Source of the DNA: a virus
Virus record (IMG/VR): IMGVR_UViG_3300042904_000114
Span: 1-47,407 of that record
DNA: 47,407 bases
Strand: one strand, 5' to 3'
A model generated the notes under the pieces. That model worked only from the letters and a program-made list of their open reading frames with translations, was not told the DNA's origin and made no database searches. Both the position numbers and the translations under genes were made by a program. Positions 13,467 through 20,524 of this stretch are shown piece after piece (position 1 is the stretch's first letter; each line of letters opens with the position of its first letter).

Positions 13467-14443
13467 TGGCGTACATCAGGAAGAGGGGCAAAGGGTACTA
13501 CGTCGAGATAAGAAAACTTGGCGTAGAAAAGAACGCCACGTTCGACAGTAAAACGGAAGCCGCGAAATGGGCAGCCGATACTGAAGCTTTAATTGTAGCA
13601 GGGAAGGCGAGCGGCATTCCAGATATTACGTTCGGGCAACTACTAAAGCGCTATTGCGACGAGGTAACGGTCAAGAAACGCGGGAAGAAATGGGAAGAGA
13701 CGCGCATTAAGCTTGTGCAGCGCGATGATTTGGCAAAGGTAAAACTGGCAATCCTCGACCAGCGTCACTTTGGAGAGTGGCGGGACAGGCGGCTTGAGTC
13801 GGTATCCGCGGCTAGTGTCAGGAGGGAATGGAACATACTCTCCGCAGCGTGCTCTACAGCGGTCAATGAGTGGAAGCTGATACCATCGCACCCGATGAAA
13901 GGAGTTAAGCGCCCAGAGGCTCCGCAGGCGCGAGACAGACGCATCAGCCAGAAAGAGATAGACGCGCTACTGTATGCGCTGGGCTATGACGGAAATACTC
14001 CGTCAACTATTACGGCACGAGTCGGGGCGGCTTTTCTCTTTGCGATTGAAACCGGGATGCGAGCGGGAGAGATTGCCGGTCTGAAGTGGGACAAGGTATT
14101 TCTTGAGAAGAGCTACCTGAAAACCTCTGGTAAGACGCGAGCAGCGTACCGAGACGTTCCGTTGTCTCCTGCGGCGATCAGAATCCTCAAGAGCCTGGAT
14201 GCGAGCGGAGAAACGGTATTCTGCCTCAACACCCAGCAGATCGACGCACTGTTCAGGAAGGCGAAGGCCAAAGCGCTAGTTGATGATCTGCATTTCCATG
14301 ATACCCGTCATGAAGCCATAACTAGGTTAGCAAGCAAGCTCCATATTCTGGAACTTGCCCGCGCGATAGGCCACAAGGATCTGCGGATGTTGCAGATTTA
14401 TTTTAATTCAACAGCAGAAGACGTCGCCAAGAAGTTGGACTAA
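13466..14443 (+). CDS. int: Tyrosine recombinase integrase
   Basis: 325 residues. An N-terminal arm-binding domain (MAYIRKRGKGYYVEIRKLGVEKNATF) precedes a core-binding SAM-like domain (about 54-150) and a catalytic domain with Arg199 (TGMRAGE), Lys223, His278-x-x-Arg281 (HDTRH), His303 (GHKD) and nucleophile Tyr312. All catalytic residues are present, so it should be active in site-specific integration and excision. It is preceded by attP and a probable excisionase. Its stop overlaps the stop of the convergent late operon, so the two transcripts run into each other. Confidence 0.96.
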   Translation: MAYIRKRGKGYYVEIRKLGVEKNATFDSKTEAAKWAADTEALIVAGKASGIPDITFGQLLKRYCDEVTVKKRGKKWEETRIKLVQRDDLAKVKLAILDQRHFGEWRDRRLESVSAASVRREWNILSAACSTAVNEWKLIPSHPMKGVKRPEAPQARDRRISQKEIDALLYALGYDGNTPSTITARVGAAFLFAIETGMRAGEIAGLKWDKVFLEKSYLKTSGKTRAAYRDVPLSPAAIRILKSLDASGETVFCLNTQQIDALFRKAKAKALVDDLHFHDTRHEAITRLASKLHILELARAIGHKDLRMLQIYFNSTAEDVAKKLD

Positions 14444-14751
14444 GAATTACATCCGCGCAGAGCCGCACGAAGTTTTATTTCACAACTCCACCTCTCCTCT
14501 ATTTCTGCCCTCAATGCCCTGTTGATTGTAACCGGACTATCACTCGGACTTACGCGATCCACAGCGTAACTATCCTTGCACTCATCGGGTAGCTTCACTT
14601 CGCACGGAACCGGTACGAGCTTTTCTATTACTTGCGTGCTTACTGTGGGTTTAGTGGCGCACCCCGCAATTAACAAGGCCGCGGCGCCCGCAGCAATCAA
14701 TTCCGCATACTTGTGCTGCCTTTTCTTTTCTTGTGTCGCTAAGCCGATCAT
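14440..14751 (-). CDS. Internal o-spanin (Rz1-like) lipoprotein reading frame
   Basis: 103 residues starting at the in-frame ATG at 14751, with AAAGGAG (14767..14761) nine bases before it. The product begins MIGLATQEKKRQHKYAELIAAGAAALLIAGC: basic region, hydrophobic core, lipobox with Cys as the acylated residue. The mature part (ATKPTVSTQVIEKLVPVPCEVKLPDEC...) contains extra Cys and Pro, as in many outer-membrane spanins. It would join the i-spanin encoded at 15733..16116 to fuse inner and outer membranes at lysis. Independent expression is predicted, not shown. Confidence 0.65.
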   Translation of the reverse strand: MIGLATQEKKRQHKYAELIAAGAAALLIAGCATKPTVSTQVIEKLVPVPCEVKLPDECKDSYAVDRVSPSDSPVTINRALRAEIEERWSCEIKLRAALRGCNS

Positions 14752-15363
14752 TCTCAGTTTCTCCTTTGTCTCGTCGGAGTGCTTATATCCCGCGTTCGAC
14801 GCCCTGGCTTTTTCAATGGCATCCGCAGAACGTTTCTTGCCTTTTCGCGCAGCGGCCATTTTTGCCCTTGTTTCGGCTGAGCAAACCTTTCCACGCTGAG
14901 CTGCCGCAATTTTCGCCTTCGTTTCTGGCGAACACCTAGCGCGTTCCATAGCCCTTGAGGCTATGGATATTTTTGCCCGCGTTTCTGCTGACTGCTTTGA
15001 TCCGCGTTTCGCGGCAGCTAATTTCTCAATCCATTCAACGGAACGCGGAGGACGCTGTATCCCGCGCAATCGATTCCCGACAGCCTCGCCAGCGAGTCTA
15101 CGAAGCCATCCGTAAGCTTTGTTGCCAGTGCATTGCCTGGCCATCCTGACTGCGGCAACCACAAGCCCCGGCACACCAGGATACATTTTCACTAGCAACT
15201 GATGAGCCACGTAATGCTCTTCGGCAGTTAACGACACGATATTCGTTTTTGCGTTATCCCCGCCCATACACTTCGGGATAACGTGATGCCGTTCTCGGTA
15301 TCCAGTAAGAACGCGGGAGCGCGCCCGCTCAACCAGCCTTATATAATGATTTTCGTAATTCAT
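14440..15363 (-). CDS. Homing endonuclease (HNH + NUMOD3) fused in frame to an o-spanin-like lipoprotein
   Basis: 307 residues. The first part is a mobile nuclease: RHHVIPKCMGG with NIVSLTAEEHYVAHQLLVKMY (HNH core, about 26-60), then several NUMOD3-type DNA-binding repeats (SAETRAKISIASRAM, SPETKAKIAAAQRGK, SAETRAKMAAARKGKKRS, SDETKEKLRMIG; about 118-208). The last third is unrelated: a hydrophobic signal ending in lipobox LIAGC followed by a short periplasmic tail, like the outer-membrane spanin Rz1. A good ribosome site inside the repeat region allows the lipoprotein to be made separately (14440..14751). The i-spanin is upstream. The fusion is plain in the sequence; the spanin role is inferred. 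Confidence 0.85.
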   Translation of the reverse strand: MNYENHYIRLVERARSRVLTGYRERHHVIPKCMGGDNAKTNIVSLTAEEHYVAHQLLVKMYPGVPGLVVAAVRMARQCTGNKAYGWLRRLAGEAVGNRLRGIQRPPRSVEWIEKLAAAKRGSKQSAETRAKISIASRAMERARCSPETKAKIAAAQRGKVCSAETRAKMAAARKGKKRSADAIEKARASNAGYKHSDETKEKLRMIGLATQEKKRQHKYAELIAAGAAALLIAGCATKPTVSTQVIEKLVPVPCEVKLPDECKDSYAVDRVSPSDSPVTINRALRAEIEERWSCEIKLRAALRGCNS

Positions 15364-15404
15364 TAGATAACAATCATCTCGTCGAGAATTAATCTAAATA
15401 GCAT
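15363..15404 (-). CDS. Possible 13-codon leader peptide before the endonuclease
   Basis: ATG at 15404 opens a 13-codon frame (MLFRLILDEMIVI) whose stop overlaps the endonuclease start (TAATG). A TATAAT (minus strand, 15414..15409) lies just upstream, so it could be the start of a short private transcript. Too short to be sure of. Confidence 0.3.
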   Translation of the reverse strand: MLFRLILDEMIVI

Positions 15405-15523
15405 CTCTATTATACTCCTATGGTATAATTACAACGAGCTTAGCTCATGAGGTCGTAGCAGTTTGCGGCCGCCCATCCCTGAACCAGAGCCGGTCAGCAG
15501 AGTCGGAGTTCTCGTAGGGATAG
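15405..15523. other. Non-coding structured gap in the lysis region
   Basis: No convincing gene. With the neighbouring bases it has many short hairpins: GAGC-TTA-GCTC (about 15434), CTG-A-ACC/GGT-CAG (about 15480-15498), CTCATTC/GGATGAG (about 15530-15551) and AAGGCGA/TCGCCTT with a GAAA loop (about 15558-15590). An extended -10 (TGGTATAAT, plus strand, 15421..15429) precedes them and a terminator follows at 15702, so a plus-strand RNA is possible. Confidence 0.35.
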
Positions 15524-15649
15524 TTACCCCCTCATTCGTTTCGATGGATGAGTGCAAGGCGATTTCCGAAAGGGAGTCGCCTTTGCTTTAGGCTTACTGG
15601 CACATCCGGCCAGAGCCAGACTAAGAATCAGCGCGATTGCTTTTTGCAT
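15524..15649 (-). CDS. Short lipoprotein (41 aa), perhaps a remnant o-spanin 5' end
   Basis: AGGAG precedes the ATG at 15649. MQKAIALILSLALAGCASKPKAK has a complete lipoprotein signal (lipobox LAGC), followed by only 26 mature residues, basic and Pro/Lys-rich. Its LAGCASKP resembles the IAGCATKP of the fused lipoprotein downstream. It may be a tiny outer-membrane spanin, or the truncated start of an o-spanin displaced when the endonuclease inserted. It follows the i-spanin and a hairpin. Confidence 0.6.
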   Translation of the reverse strand: MQKAIALILSLALAGCASKPKAKATPFRKSPCTHPSKRMRG

Positions 15650-15701
15650 ACTTGCTCCTGTGATATAATTCTCTTGTCTGCGAAAAGACAAGTTGTAGTT
15701 A

Positions 15702-15735
15702 AAAGCCCACTGTTATCAGCAGCGGGCTTTTTTTA
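15702..15735. terminator. Bidirectional intrinsic terminator
   Basis: AAAGCCC-A-CTG loop CAG-C-GGGCTTT hairpin with seven T on the plus-strand side and four on the minus-strand side. It is stronger in the plus direction, although no plus-strand gene precedes it. On the minus strand it separates the i-spanin from the short lipoprotein. Confidence 0.65.
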
Positions 15736-16116
15736 TTCAGCAATCCGCCGAGCAGTCACGTACTCAATCTGCTCCTTTACGATTGCTTCACATTGATTCG
15801 CAGCGGGAATGACCGGCGCGGCCTTGATGGTGACAGCCGTTTTGGAATGCTTCGCGGCTAACACCTCGGCCTGACTCATCGCGTTCCGTGCCGCCTCTTC
15901 GCGCTTACCCACGGCCTCAGTGATCTGCTTTATCCCGGTTCGCACCGATTCAATATCTGTCTCGCAGCGCTGATTCGCGGCAGACTTCACAGCGTTGTCA
16001 GACTGAAGCCGCGCTATCTCGGCTCCGTCCTTCCAGTCTTTGATAGACCAACCGCCAGCAAAGCCGGCAATGAATATGACTGCCGCGATTATTGCGGCAA
16101 CTGCTGGGCTGATCAT
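15733..16116 (-). CDS. Inner-membrane spanin (Rz-like)
   Basis: 127 residues: one N-terminal membrane segment (AVAAIIAAVIFIAGFAGGW), then a long helical, coiled-coil-like periplasmic part (WKDGAEIARLQSDNAVKSAANQRCETDIESVRTGIKQITEAV...), ending near IVKEQIEYVTARR. This is the architecture of Rz. It would work with the o-spanin to disrupt the outer membrane after the endolysin has cut the wall. Its ATG overlaps the stop of the protease gene (TAATG). Confidence 0.75.
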   Translation of the reverse strand: MISPAVAAIIAAVIFIAGFAGGWSIKDWKDGAEIARLQSDNAVKSAANQRCETDIESVRTGIKQITEAVGKREEAARNAMSQAEVLAAKHSKTAVTIKAAPVIPAANQCEAIVKEQIEYVTARRIAE

Positions 16117-17855
16117 TATTTCACCACCGTAACGTTAACTGTTGCCGTTGAGGAATTGCCGGCCGCGTCCTTCGCAATTACCTTTATCACGTGCCCGCCT
16201 GATACATTCTTAGGCTTGGTATTCCAACTCGCGCTGAGAGTCGTGCCGGTTCCGCTTGCCTTGGCTACGCCGTCAACATAGATCGTCTGCGTGATACCTG
16301 AAGCCGGACCGTTATCTGACGCGTTCGTCGTGATCGTGACGTTGCCCGACACATTACCTGCGATCGGATTAACAATTTTCACAACAGGCGGCGTCGTATC
16401 TTTGGCAATCTGAACCGTCCCGTTCGACACGGTAACCGCTACCGGTTCGGATGCGTCAACGTTGCCAGCAGCGTCGTAAGCGTAGGCAACGAGATTGGCT
16501 GTTCCATTTGGCGCGCCGGTTGAGTCCCACGTGAAAGCGAAAGGTGCCGCGTTGTCTATCGCAACCACTGTATTGTTTACCCACAACTCGACGCGGCTCA
16601 CACCGACGTTATCCGTTGCGGATACATTAACCGGGACCAGACCGGATACAGTGTCTCCAACATATGGAGATGTGATCGAGGCAACCGGAGATTGAATATC
16701 GAGCGTAGGCGTAGCAGAGATAACGGACTGAACCGCGGCAGCCGCATTGACCCTGCCCCATCCATAGTAAATATCTCGCCCCATATCGCCCAGATCAGTC
16801 GCGCTGGAGAATAGGCGCTTCTCTATGTCGGTATTTGGTAGGCCAGGGTTCGCCGCCATCATTAGCGCAATAACACCGGCTGTTACCGGACTGGCAAACG
16901 ATGTACCGGAAACTGATCCGTAACCCCCACCGACCGAAGTAGTCAGAATGCCCGCACCGGGAGCTGCCACTGAAACGAAACTTCCGTAGCTCGACCAGCT
17001 TGTTTTGAAGTCGTTGCCGTCTGTAGCAGATACCGCAATCAGGGTTGTGGTCGGCGTATAGCCCTGATCAATACCATTATTCCCCGCGGCAACAACCACC
17101 AGCCCGCCTTTGCTCTTCATATACTGCGATGCGTTCTGAATGCTTGCGCTTCCTGCTACGCTGTTGAAACTGACGTTCGCAACTCGAACACCGTGATCTG
17201 CTGCCCACGTGATAGCAGAGGCAATCGTCGAGATATTGGCTGAGCCACTGGTAGCAGACACACGCAACGGCATTATTCTCGACTGTCCCGCGACACCCGA
17301 TACACCGACTCCGTTATTCGTGATTGCTGAGGCCGTGCCAGCCACCTTCGTGCCATGACCGAATACGTCAGAGGTTATCGAGTTGTTGTCGTAGAAGTTC
17401 CAACCGGGAACCATGCGCGAGGCGAGATCTGGATGTGAGCCGTCAACGCCTGAGTCCAAAATAGCAACCGTTACCCCTGCGCCTAGCGAACTGTCCCACG
17501 CGGACGGTGCGCTGATTTTAGGAAGATGCCAGGCGCTGAGATAATTCGGATCGTTGGGCACAAACTCAGGTGAGACGAGATAATCCAGTTCAGCCGATTT
17601 GATGTGCGGATTATGTTCGAGTCGCGCAACGACGCCGCGCTCTGATCCGTGTGGAATGTCCACAATATACAGATCGCTTTGACCTATCTTTCGACCGTTG
17701 CCGCGATGGTCATTAAATATTTTCTTAAGGTCCGACTCAGGTAGTCCGGCACGTGGTAAAACGATGATCCGGCCCTCTGCGAACTGTTCCGGCTTGGCGT
17801 AGGCTGCGTCGGAAAGCAGGCATGCGCATACGAATGCTAAGAGCATTATTTTCAT
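16116..17855 (-). CDS. Secreted subtilisin-like serine protease (S8) with Ig-like C-terminal domains
   Basis: 579 residues. Signal peptide MKIMLLAFVCACLLSDAAYA (1-20); I9-type propeptide (about 28-95); S8 catalytic domain (about 105-380) with Asp134 (ILDSG), His167 (FGHGT), oxyanion Asn259 (AAGNN) and Ser319 (GTSFASP). Two bacterial Ig-like domains follow (about 390-477 and 490-577), each with a P-V-I-P/G-N-V-T pattern. The full triad predicts an active exported enzyme. It lies between the endolysin group and the i-spanin, so it may aid lysis or modify the envelope; being carried as lysogenic cargo is an alternative. Such a gene is unusual in a phage. Confidence 0.9.
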   Translation of the reverse strand: MKIMLLAFVCACLLSDAAYAKPEQFAEGRIIVLPRAGLPESDLKKIFNDHRGNGRKIGQSDLYIVDIPHGSERGVVARLEHNPHIKSAELDYLVSPEFVPNDPNYLSAWHLPKISAPSAWDSSLGAGVTVAILDSGVDGSHPDLASRMVPGWNFYDNNSITSDVFGHGTKVAGTASAITNNGVGVSGVAGQSRIMPLRVSATSGSANISTIASAITWAADHGVRVANVSFNSVAGSASIQNASQYMKSKGGLVVVAAGNNGIDQGYTPTTTLIAVSATDGNDFKTSWSSYGSFVSVAAPGAGILTTSVGGGYGSVSGTSFASPVTAGVIALMMAANPGLPNTDIEKRLFSSATDLGDMGRDIYYGWGRVNAAAAVQSVISATPTLDIQSPVASITSPYVGDTVSGLVPVNVSATDNVGVSRVELWVNNTVVAIDNAAPFAFTWDSTGAPNGTANLVAYAYDAAGNVDASEPVAVTVSNGTVQIAKDTTPPVVKIVNPIAGNVSGNVTITTNASDNGPASGITQTIYVDGVAKASGTGTTLSASWNTKPKNVSGGHVIKVIAKDAAGNSSTATVNVTVVK

Positions 17856-17941
17856 TTATTCTTGTCCTTATCAGGGTATTGCTGGGGGGATTTAAATCGA
17901 TTGTAGGGCTTGTACGATTGCCTACTATTTAGGCAAATTCG

Positions 17942-18223
17942 TTACTTTGTGATCCACACTTTGTAAGGCGCCCTGCCGGGCTTATAGCGCCAGTAAAATA
18001 CCGCTTTAGCACCGGCCGCCACCATTTGCTGATGCAGAGAGCGACGTTGCGGGATGGTTAGCGTCAGCCCGTGTGCAATCTTCGCCTCGAAGATTCCTGG
18101 CTCGACTTGCACCACCGCGAACGCGTCTTTGAATGGCGCGTACTCACCGAACACAGCCGGCTCGTCGTGAGCACGAACGAAGCCAACAGACCATTCGATA
18201 GTGACGCAGCCAGAATCACTCAT
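17942..18223 (-). CDS. Small conserved phage protein after the endolysin (93 aa)
   Basis: ATG at 18223 overlaps the endolysin stop (ATGA), preferred over a start 15 bases upstream. MSDSGCVTIEWSVGFVRAHDEPAVFGEYAPFKDAFAVVQVEPGIFEAKIAHG... is beta-rich with a helix (QRRSLHQQMVAAGAKAVFYWRYKPGR). It is probably a small cytoplasmic phage protein; function unknown. A 7-bp perfect hairpin (TTGCCTA/TAGGCAA) lies downstream at 17918..17936 in front of the protease gene. Confidence 0.7.
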   Translation of the reverse strand: MSDSGCVTIEWSVGFVRAHDEPAVFGEYAPFKDAFAVVQVEPGIFEAKIAHGLTLTIPQRRSLHQQMVAAGAKAVFYWRYKPGRAPYKVWITK

Positions 18224-18675
18224 GCCGCTACCTTGCATTCAGTAAGGTACAGTTCGGCTTCCGCTGCTCTGCGACGAATCAGCCCATTCACTACCTTGCC
18301 GCCTGACCTTCGCCAATTAGCAAACGCTGCAGCTGCTTTCTTAAAGTCGCGCTGGTTGTGATACTTCAGGACTTCGCTTTTCTGGAATGCCCCGCGTCCA
18401 ATGTTCCATGACAGACAGACCATTGCGGCAAATTGGTTTTCGTTCGGCGTGACAGAACAAGCCGATTCCACCGTGCGCTCATAGTCCCGGATCTCTTCGG
18501 CTAGGCGAGCGTTACCCTCTTGCTCGGTCATACGGTCGCCTTCCTTCACGCCTTTGGTAAAGCCCCAGCCGATAGTCCAGACCTTACCCATGCCATCCCA
18601 ATAGGCCTTTTCCTCGAATCCCTTGCCCGCCTCGAAATGCTTGAGCAGGGCTATCCCCGCTTGGTTTGTAAACAT
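18220..18675 (-). CDS. Endolysin, T4-type lysozyme (GH24)
   Basis: 151 residues. The catalytic region LLKHFEAGKGFEEKAYWDGMGKVWTIGWG carries the Glu15, Asp27 and Thr34 set of GH24 lysozymes, with a three-residue insertion between Glu and Asp. Later NQFAAMVCLSWNIGRGAF and GLIRRRAAEAELY are also typical. No signal or SAR segment is present, so it needs a holin to reach the peptidoglycan it cleaves. It lies downstream of several small membrane-protein genes that are holin candidates. Confidence 0.9.
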   Translation of the reverse strand: MFTNQAGIALLKHFEAGKGFEEKAYWDGMGKVWTIGWGFTKGVKEGDRMTEQEGNARLAEEIRDYERTVESACSVTPNENQFAAMVCLSWNIGRGAFQKSEVLKYHNQRDFKKAAAAFANWRRSGGKVVNGLIRRRAAEAELYLTECKVAA

Positions 18676-18730
18676 TCTTTTAAAGTCCAGTGAGCAATGT
18701 AAGAAAAAGGCTTATTTCTTTGAAAGCCGA

Positions 18731-18988
18731 TCATTTGCTTTCCAACTCGATCAGCAGATCAATAAAGTGTCGCGCCTTCTCGAGATCCTTGATGCCGCCC
18801 TTGTCTCTCCATCGCGTGACGTACTTGATCACACTGCCTTCAGCGAACGGGATATTGTTCGCATGGATAAACTCGATCGGCTGAATCTTCAGTTTCTTGT
18901 AATGGCTGCCAGCGACTTGCACATCAAGCGCCGAGTCTGTAATGGGCTTGTGCGTCTGCTCGTAAGCCTCTTCCATTGATTGCGTCAT
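18731..18988 (-). CDS. DUF3310 protein (SaV-like)
   Basis: 85 residues: VAGSHYKKLKIQPIEFIHANNIPFAEGSVIKYVTRWRDKGGIKDLEKARHFIDLLIEL is a clear DUF3310 pattern (Y-x-x-x-x-I-Q-P-I-E-F, VIKYVTRWRDKGG). These proteins are common in phages and sometimes called nucleotide-kinase-like, but no catalytic role is established. Its ATG overlaps the exonuclease gene stop. An early-type gene inside the late operon is unexpected. Confidence 0.85.
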   Translation of the reverse strand: MTQSMEEAYEQTHKPITDSALDVQVAGSHYKKLKIQPIEFIHANNIPFAEGSVIKYVTRWRDKGGIKDLEKARHFIDLLIELESK

Positions 18989-19728
18989 GCTGCCCTCACG
19001 TATTTAGTCTGCCGGCCGCTTTCGCTCTGCGTGCCACGCATCCATGTTTTGCAGTCCATGCACTGATACCTTCTGTACTGATAAGTCATGCCGCCGCCCA
19101 GCCCTCTGCTTTGGATATTCGAGCCGCCGCAGGTCGGGCATTGCTCTTTGTCTGCCACGTATGTCGCCGGGTTTGGATGCCCTTTAATCCACGGTCTGAC
19201 TTCCATGTACAATTTCTCAAGCTCTACAACATCGCCAATGTTGTACTTTTTCATGGTTGCCCAAGATTCCTTGTTATTGTTCAGGCAGCCGTGCCATGTC
19301 TCCATCCCGCCAGGATTGCCCTTCTCACCTAACTCCAGTTCCCCCAAGATGTATCCCAATTTGTTGCTTGGAAACTTGAAGTTCTGGCGCATCGTTTGCA
19401 GCAAATCGACTTGCTTGAATGGACTTGGTGGGGAAAACTTGTGCTTGATAAATTCTTTGTTCAGATGCTTGATGTCGAAAGATTTGCCGTTGTAATGGAT
19501 TACGAAGTCGGCTTGGTCGAGCAGTTTGTGGATGCGCCCTAACATCTGGAGCGGCTTCCTGTTCTGCAAGCTACCGAATAGAACTTCTTCTTCGCCTAAC
19601 CACTTGGCGGCCCAGCACAGCACTTTCGACGGATGAAGTATTTGATTGGTGGAAATGTTTTGATTGAATAAGCCCCACGAATAAACGATGTTGGGAGATG
19701 TCTCTATATCCAACAGGAGCGCCTTCAA
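18985..19728 (-). CDS. DEDD-type 3'-5' exonuclease with C-terminal zinc ribbon
   Basis: 247 residues. Exo I LLLDIETSP (Asp7, Glu9), Exo II DFVIHYNGKSFDIKHLN and Exo III YNIGDVVELEKLY match the RNase H-like/DnaQ exonuclease fold (RNase_H_2 type). The C-terminus has CPTCGG...RRYQCMDCKTWM, a four-Cys zinc ribbon. It could trim or proofread nucleic acid, or act in transcript or host-DNA degradation. Its start abuts the previous stop. It is placed with the lysis genes rather than replication genes. Confidence 0.8.
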   Translation of the reverse strand: MKALLLDIETSPNIVYSWGLFNQNISTNQILHPSKVLCWAAKWLGEEEVLFGSLQNRKPLQMLGRIHKLLDQADFVIHYNGKSFDIKHLNKEFIKHKFSPPSPFKQVDLLQTMRQNFKFPSNKLGYILGELELGEKGNPGGMETWHGCLNNNKESWATMKKYNIGDVVELEKLYMEVRPWIKGHPNPATYVADKEQCPTCGGSNIQSRGLGGGMTYQYRRYQCMDCKTWMRGTQSESGRQTKYVRAA

Positions 19729-19929
19729 TCACTCCACCGGCTCAGTAGTTACGGTGCGTCTCCAGCCGTTCCAGGTGTTTATTGCGACGATCATGAGCGC
19801 GTAACCCCATGTCGGCATAAACTCGCGCAGCACGTCGGACGACATCTCTATGCCGAACATGATCGCGCCGACAATGCCGGAAATCGTATTGACTACTATG
19901 GTCTGTGATTCCGTTTTAGCCTTCGCCAT
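19729..19929 (-). CDS. Small membrane protein (66 aa), holin candidate
   Basis: Two hydrophobic stretches (IVVNTISGIVGAIMFGI and WGYALMIVAINTWNGW) separated by a short charged loop, with Arg-rich C-terminus. That resembles small class II holins, but length and topology are not decisive. It is one of four small membrane proteins upstream of the endolysin. The start overlaps the end of the zinc-finger gene by 14 bases. Confidence 0.55.
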   Translation of the reverse strand: MAKAKTESQTIVVNTISGIVGAIMFGIEMSSDVLREFMPTWGYALMIVAINTWNGWRRTVTTEPVE

Positions 19930-20122
19930 TTCGCTTCAGCGCCCCCTCTTGTTTTTCATGGTCTTCCCGGCAGTATTGATTGCAATAGGCCCGCTGAACC
20001 GGTTGAACAGGATCGTTGCAACTCAGGCAATAGCCATGACTCCGCTCAACTGGCTTTCTCTTGCTTAATGCGGCAGCAGTAAAAAGCCGCGTGACTTCCG
20101 CGGCCTTATCTATCTCGTCCAT
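19916..20122 (-). CDS. Small zinc-finger protein (68 aa)
   Basis: MDEIDKAAEVTRLFTAAALSKRKPVERSHGYCLSCNDPVQPVQRAYCNQYCREDHEKQ: an N-terminal helix then a C-x2-C...C-x3-C zinc knuckle, similar to TraR/DksA- or DUF2116-like small phage proteins. Such proteins may bind RNA polymerase or nucleic acid. Its start overlaps the previous stop by one base. Confidence 0.7.
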   Translation of the reverse strand: MDEIDKAAEVTRLFTAAALSKRKPVERSHGYCLSCNDPVQPVQRAYCNQYCREDHEKQEGALKRNGEG

Positions 20123-20298
20123 CAGTGGCGATTCTCAAGGATGCGGTCAATACGGCTGTGGGCCTCAACAGCAGACTTCTCGGCGTGCTCGATTCGGATA
20201 TGCATACCCTTAATGTCCGCTCTGATCCCGCCCCATATTGCCGCTCCAGCGATAACTTGCCCGGCAACCCACATCCAGATGTTTATGTCTCCGGGCAT
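20122..20298 (-). CDS. Small membrane protein with C-terminal helix (58 aa)
   Basis: ATG at 20298 was chosen over a longer frame because the upstream extension overlaps the previous gene and is Arg-rich noise. MPGDINIWMWVAGQVIAGAAIWGGIRADIKGMHIRIEHAEKSAVEAHSRIDRILENRH: one membrane segment followed by a coiled-coil-like helix, as in lysis accessory proteins such as antiholins. Role unproven. Confidence 0.6.
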   Translation of the reverse strand: MPGDINIWMWVAGQVIAGAAIWGGIRADIKGMHIRIEHAEKSAVEAHSRIDRILENRH

Positions 20299-20306
20299 GG
20301 CGGCAC

Positions 20307-20495
20307 CTAGAAGTAAACGGCAGCCAGGAATACGCCGCCGGCCGCGCCCAGGATCGCCCAGGTGAAGCGTGACGCGACGAGCCACTTAGCTGCAGACGTA
20401 ACCCATGAATCAGCCTTCGCGTCAGCAACGGCGTTTGCTTTCACAGCCTGCGCAGCTGCATAGTCCTTGGCTTGCTGTACTCTTTCTTCCAACAT
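20307..20495 (-). CDS. Small membrane-anchored helical protein (62 aa)
   Basis: AGGAGAAGG lies just before the ATG at 20495. The N-terminal two thirds (MLEERVQQAKDYAAAQAVKANAVADAKADSW) is an Ala-rich helix; the C-terminus (FTWAILGAAGGVFLAAVYF) is a membrane segment. It may be a lysis-region accessory protein. No family recognised. Confidence 0.6.
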   Translation of the reverse strand: MLEERVQQAKDYAAAQAVKANAVADAKADSWVTSAAKWLVASRFTWAILGAAGGVFLAAVYF

Positions 20496-20524
20496 TTTCC
20501 TTCTCCTGTAAAAAGTGATTCCGT

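Noticed and set aside
15430-15520. Possible tRNA (D-arm-like AGCTCATGAGGT...AGCA)
   Set aside because: Only a 5-bp acceptor-like pairing and no anticodon or T-arm could be folded; not a tRNA.
15364-15732. Group I intron hosting the NUMOD3 endonuclease
   Set aside because: No conserved P, Q, R, S core elements or interrupted exon could be seen; the endonuclease is a free-standing frame fused to a lipoprotein.
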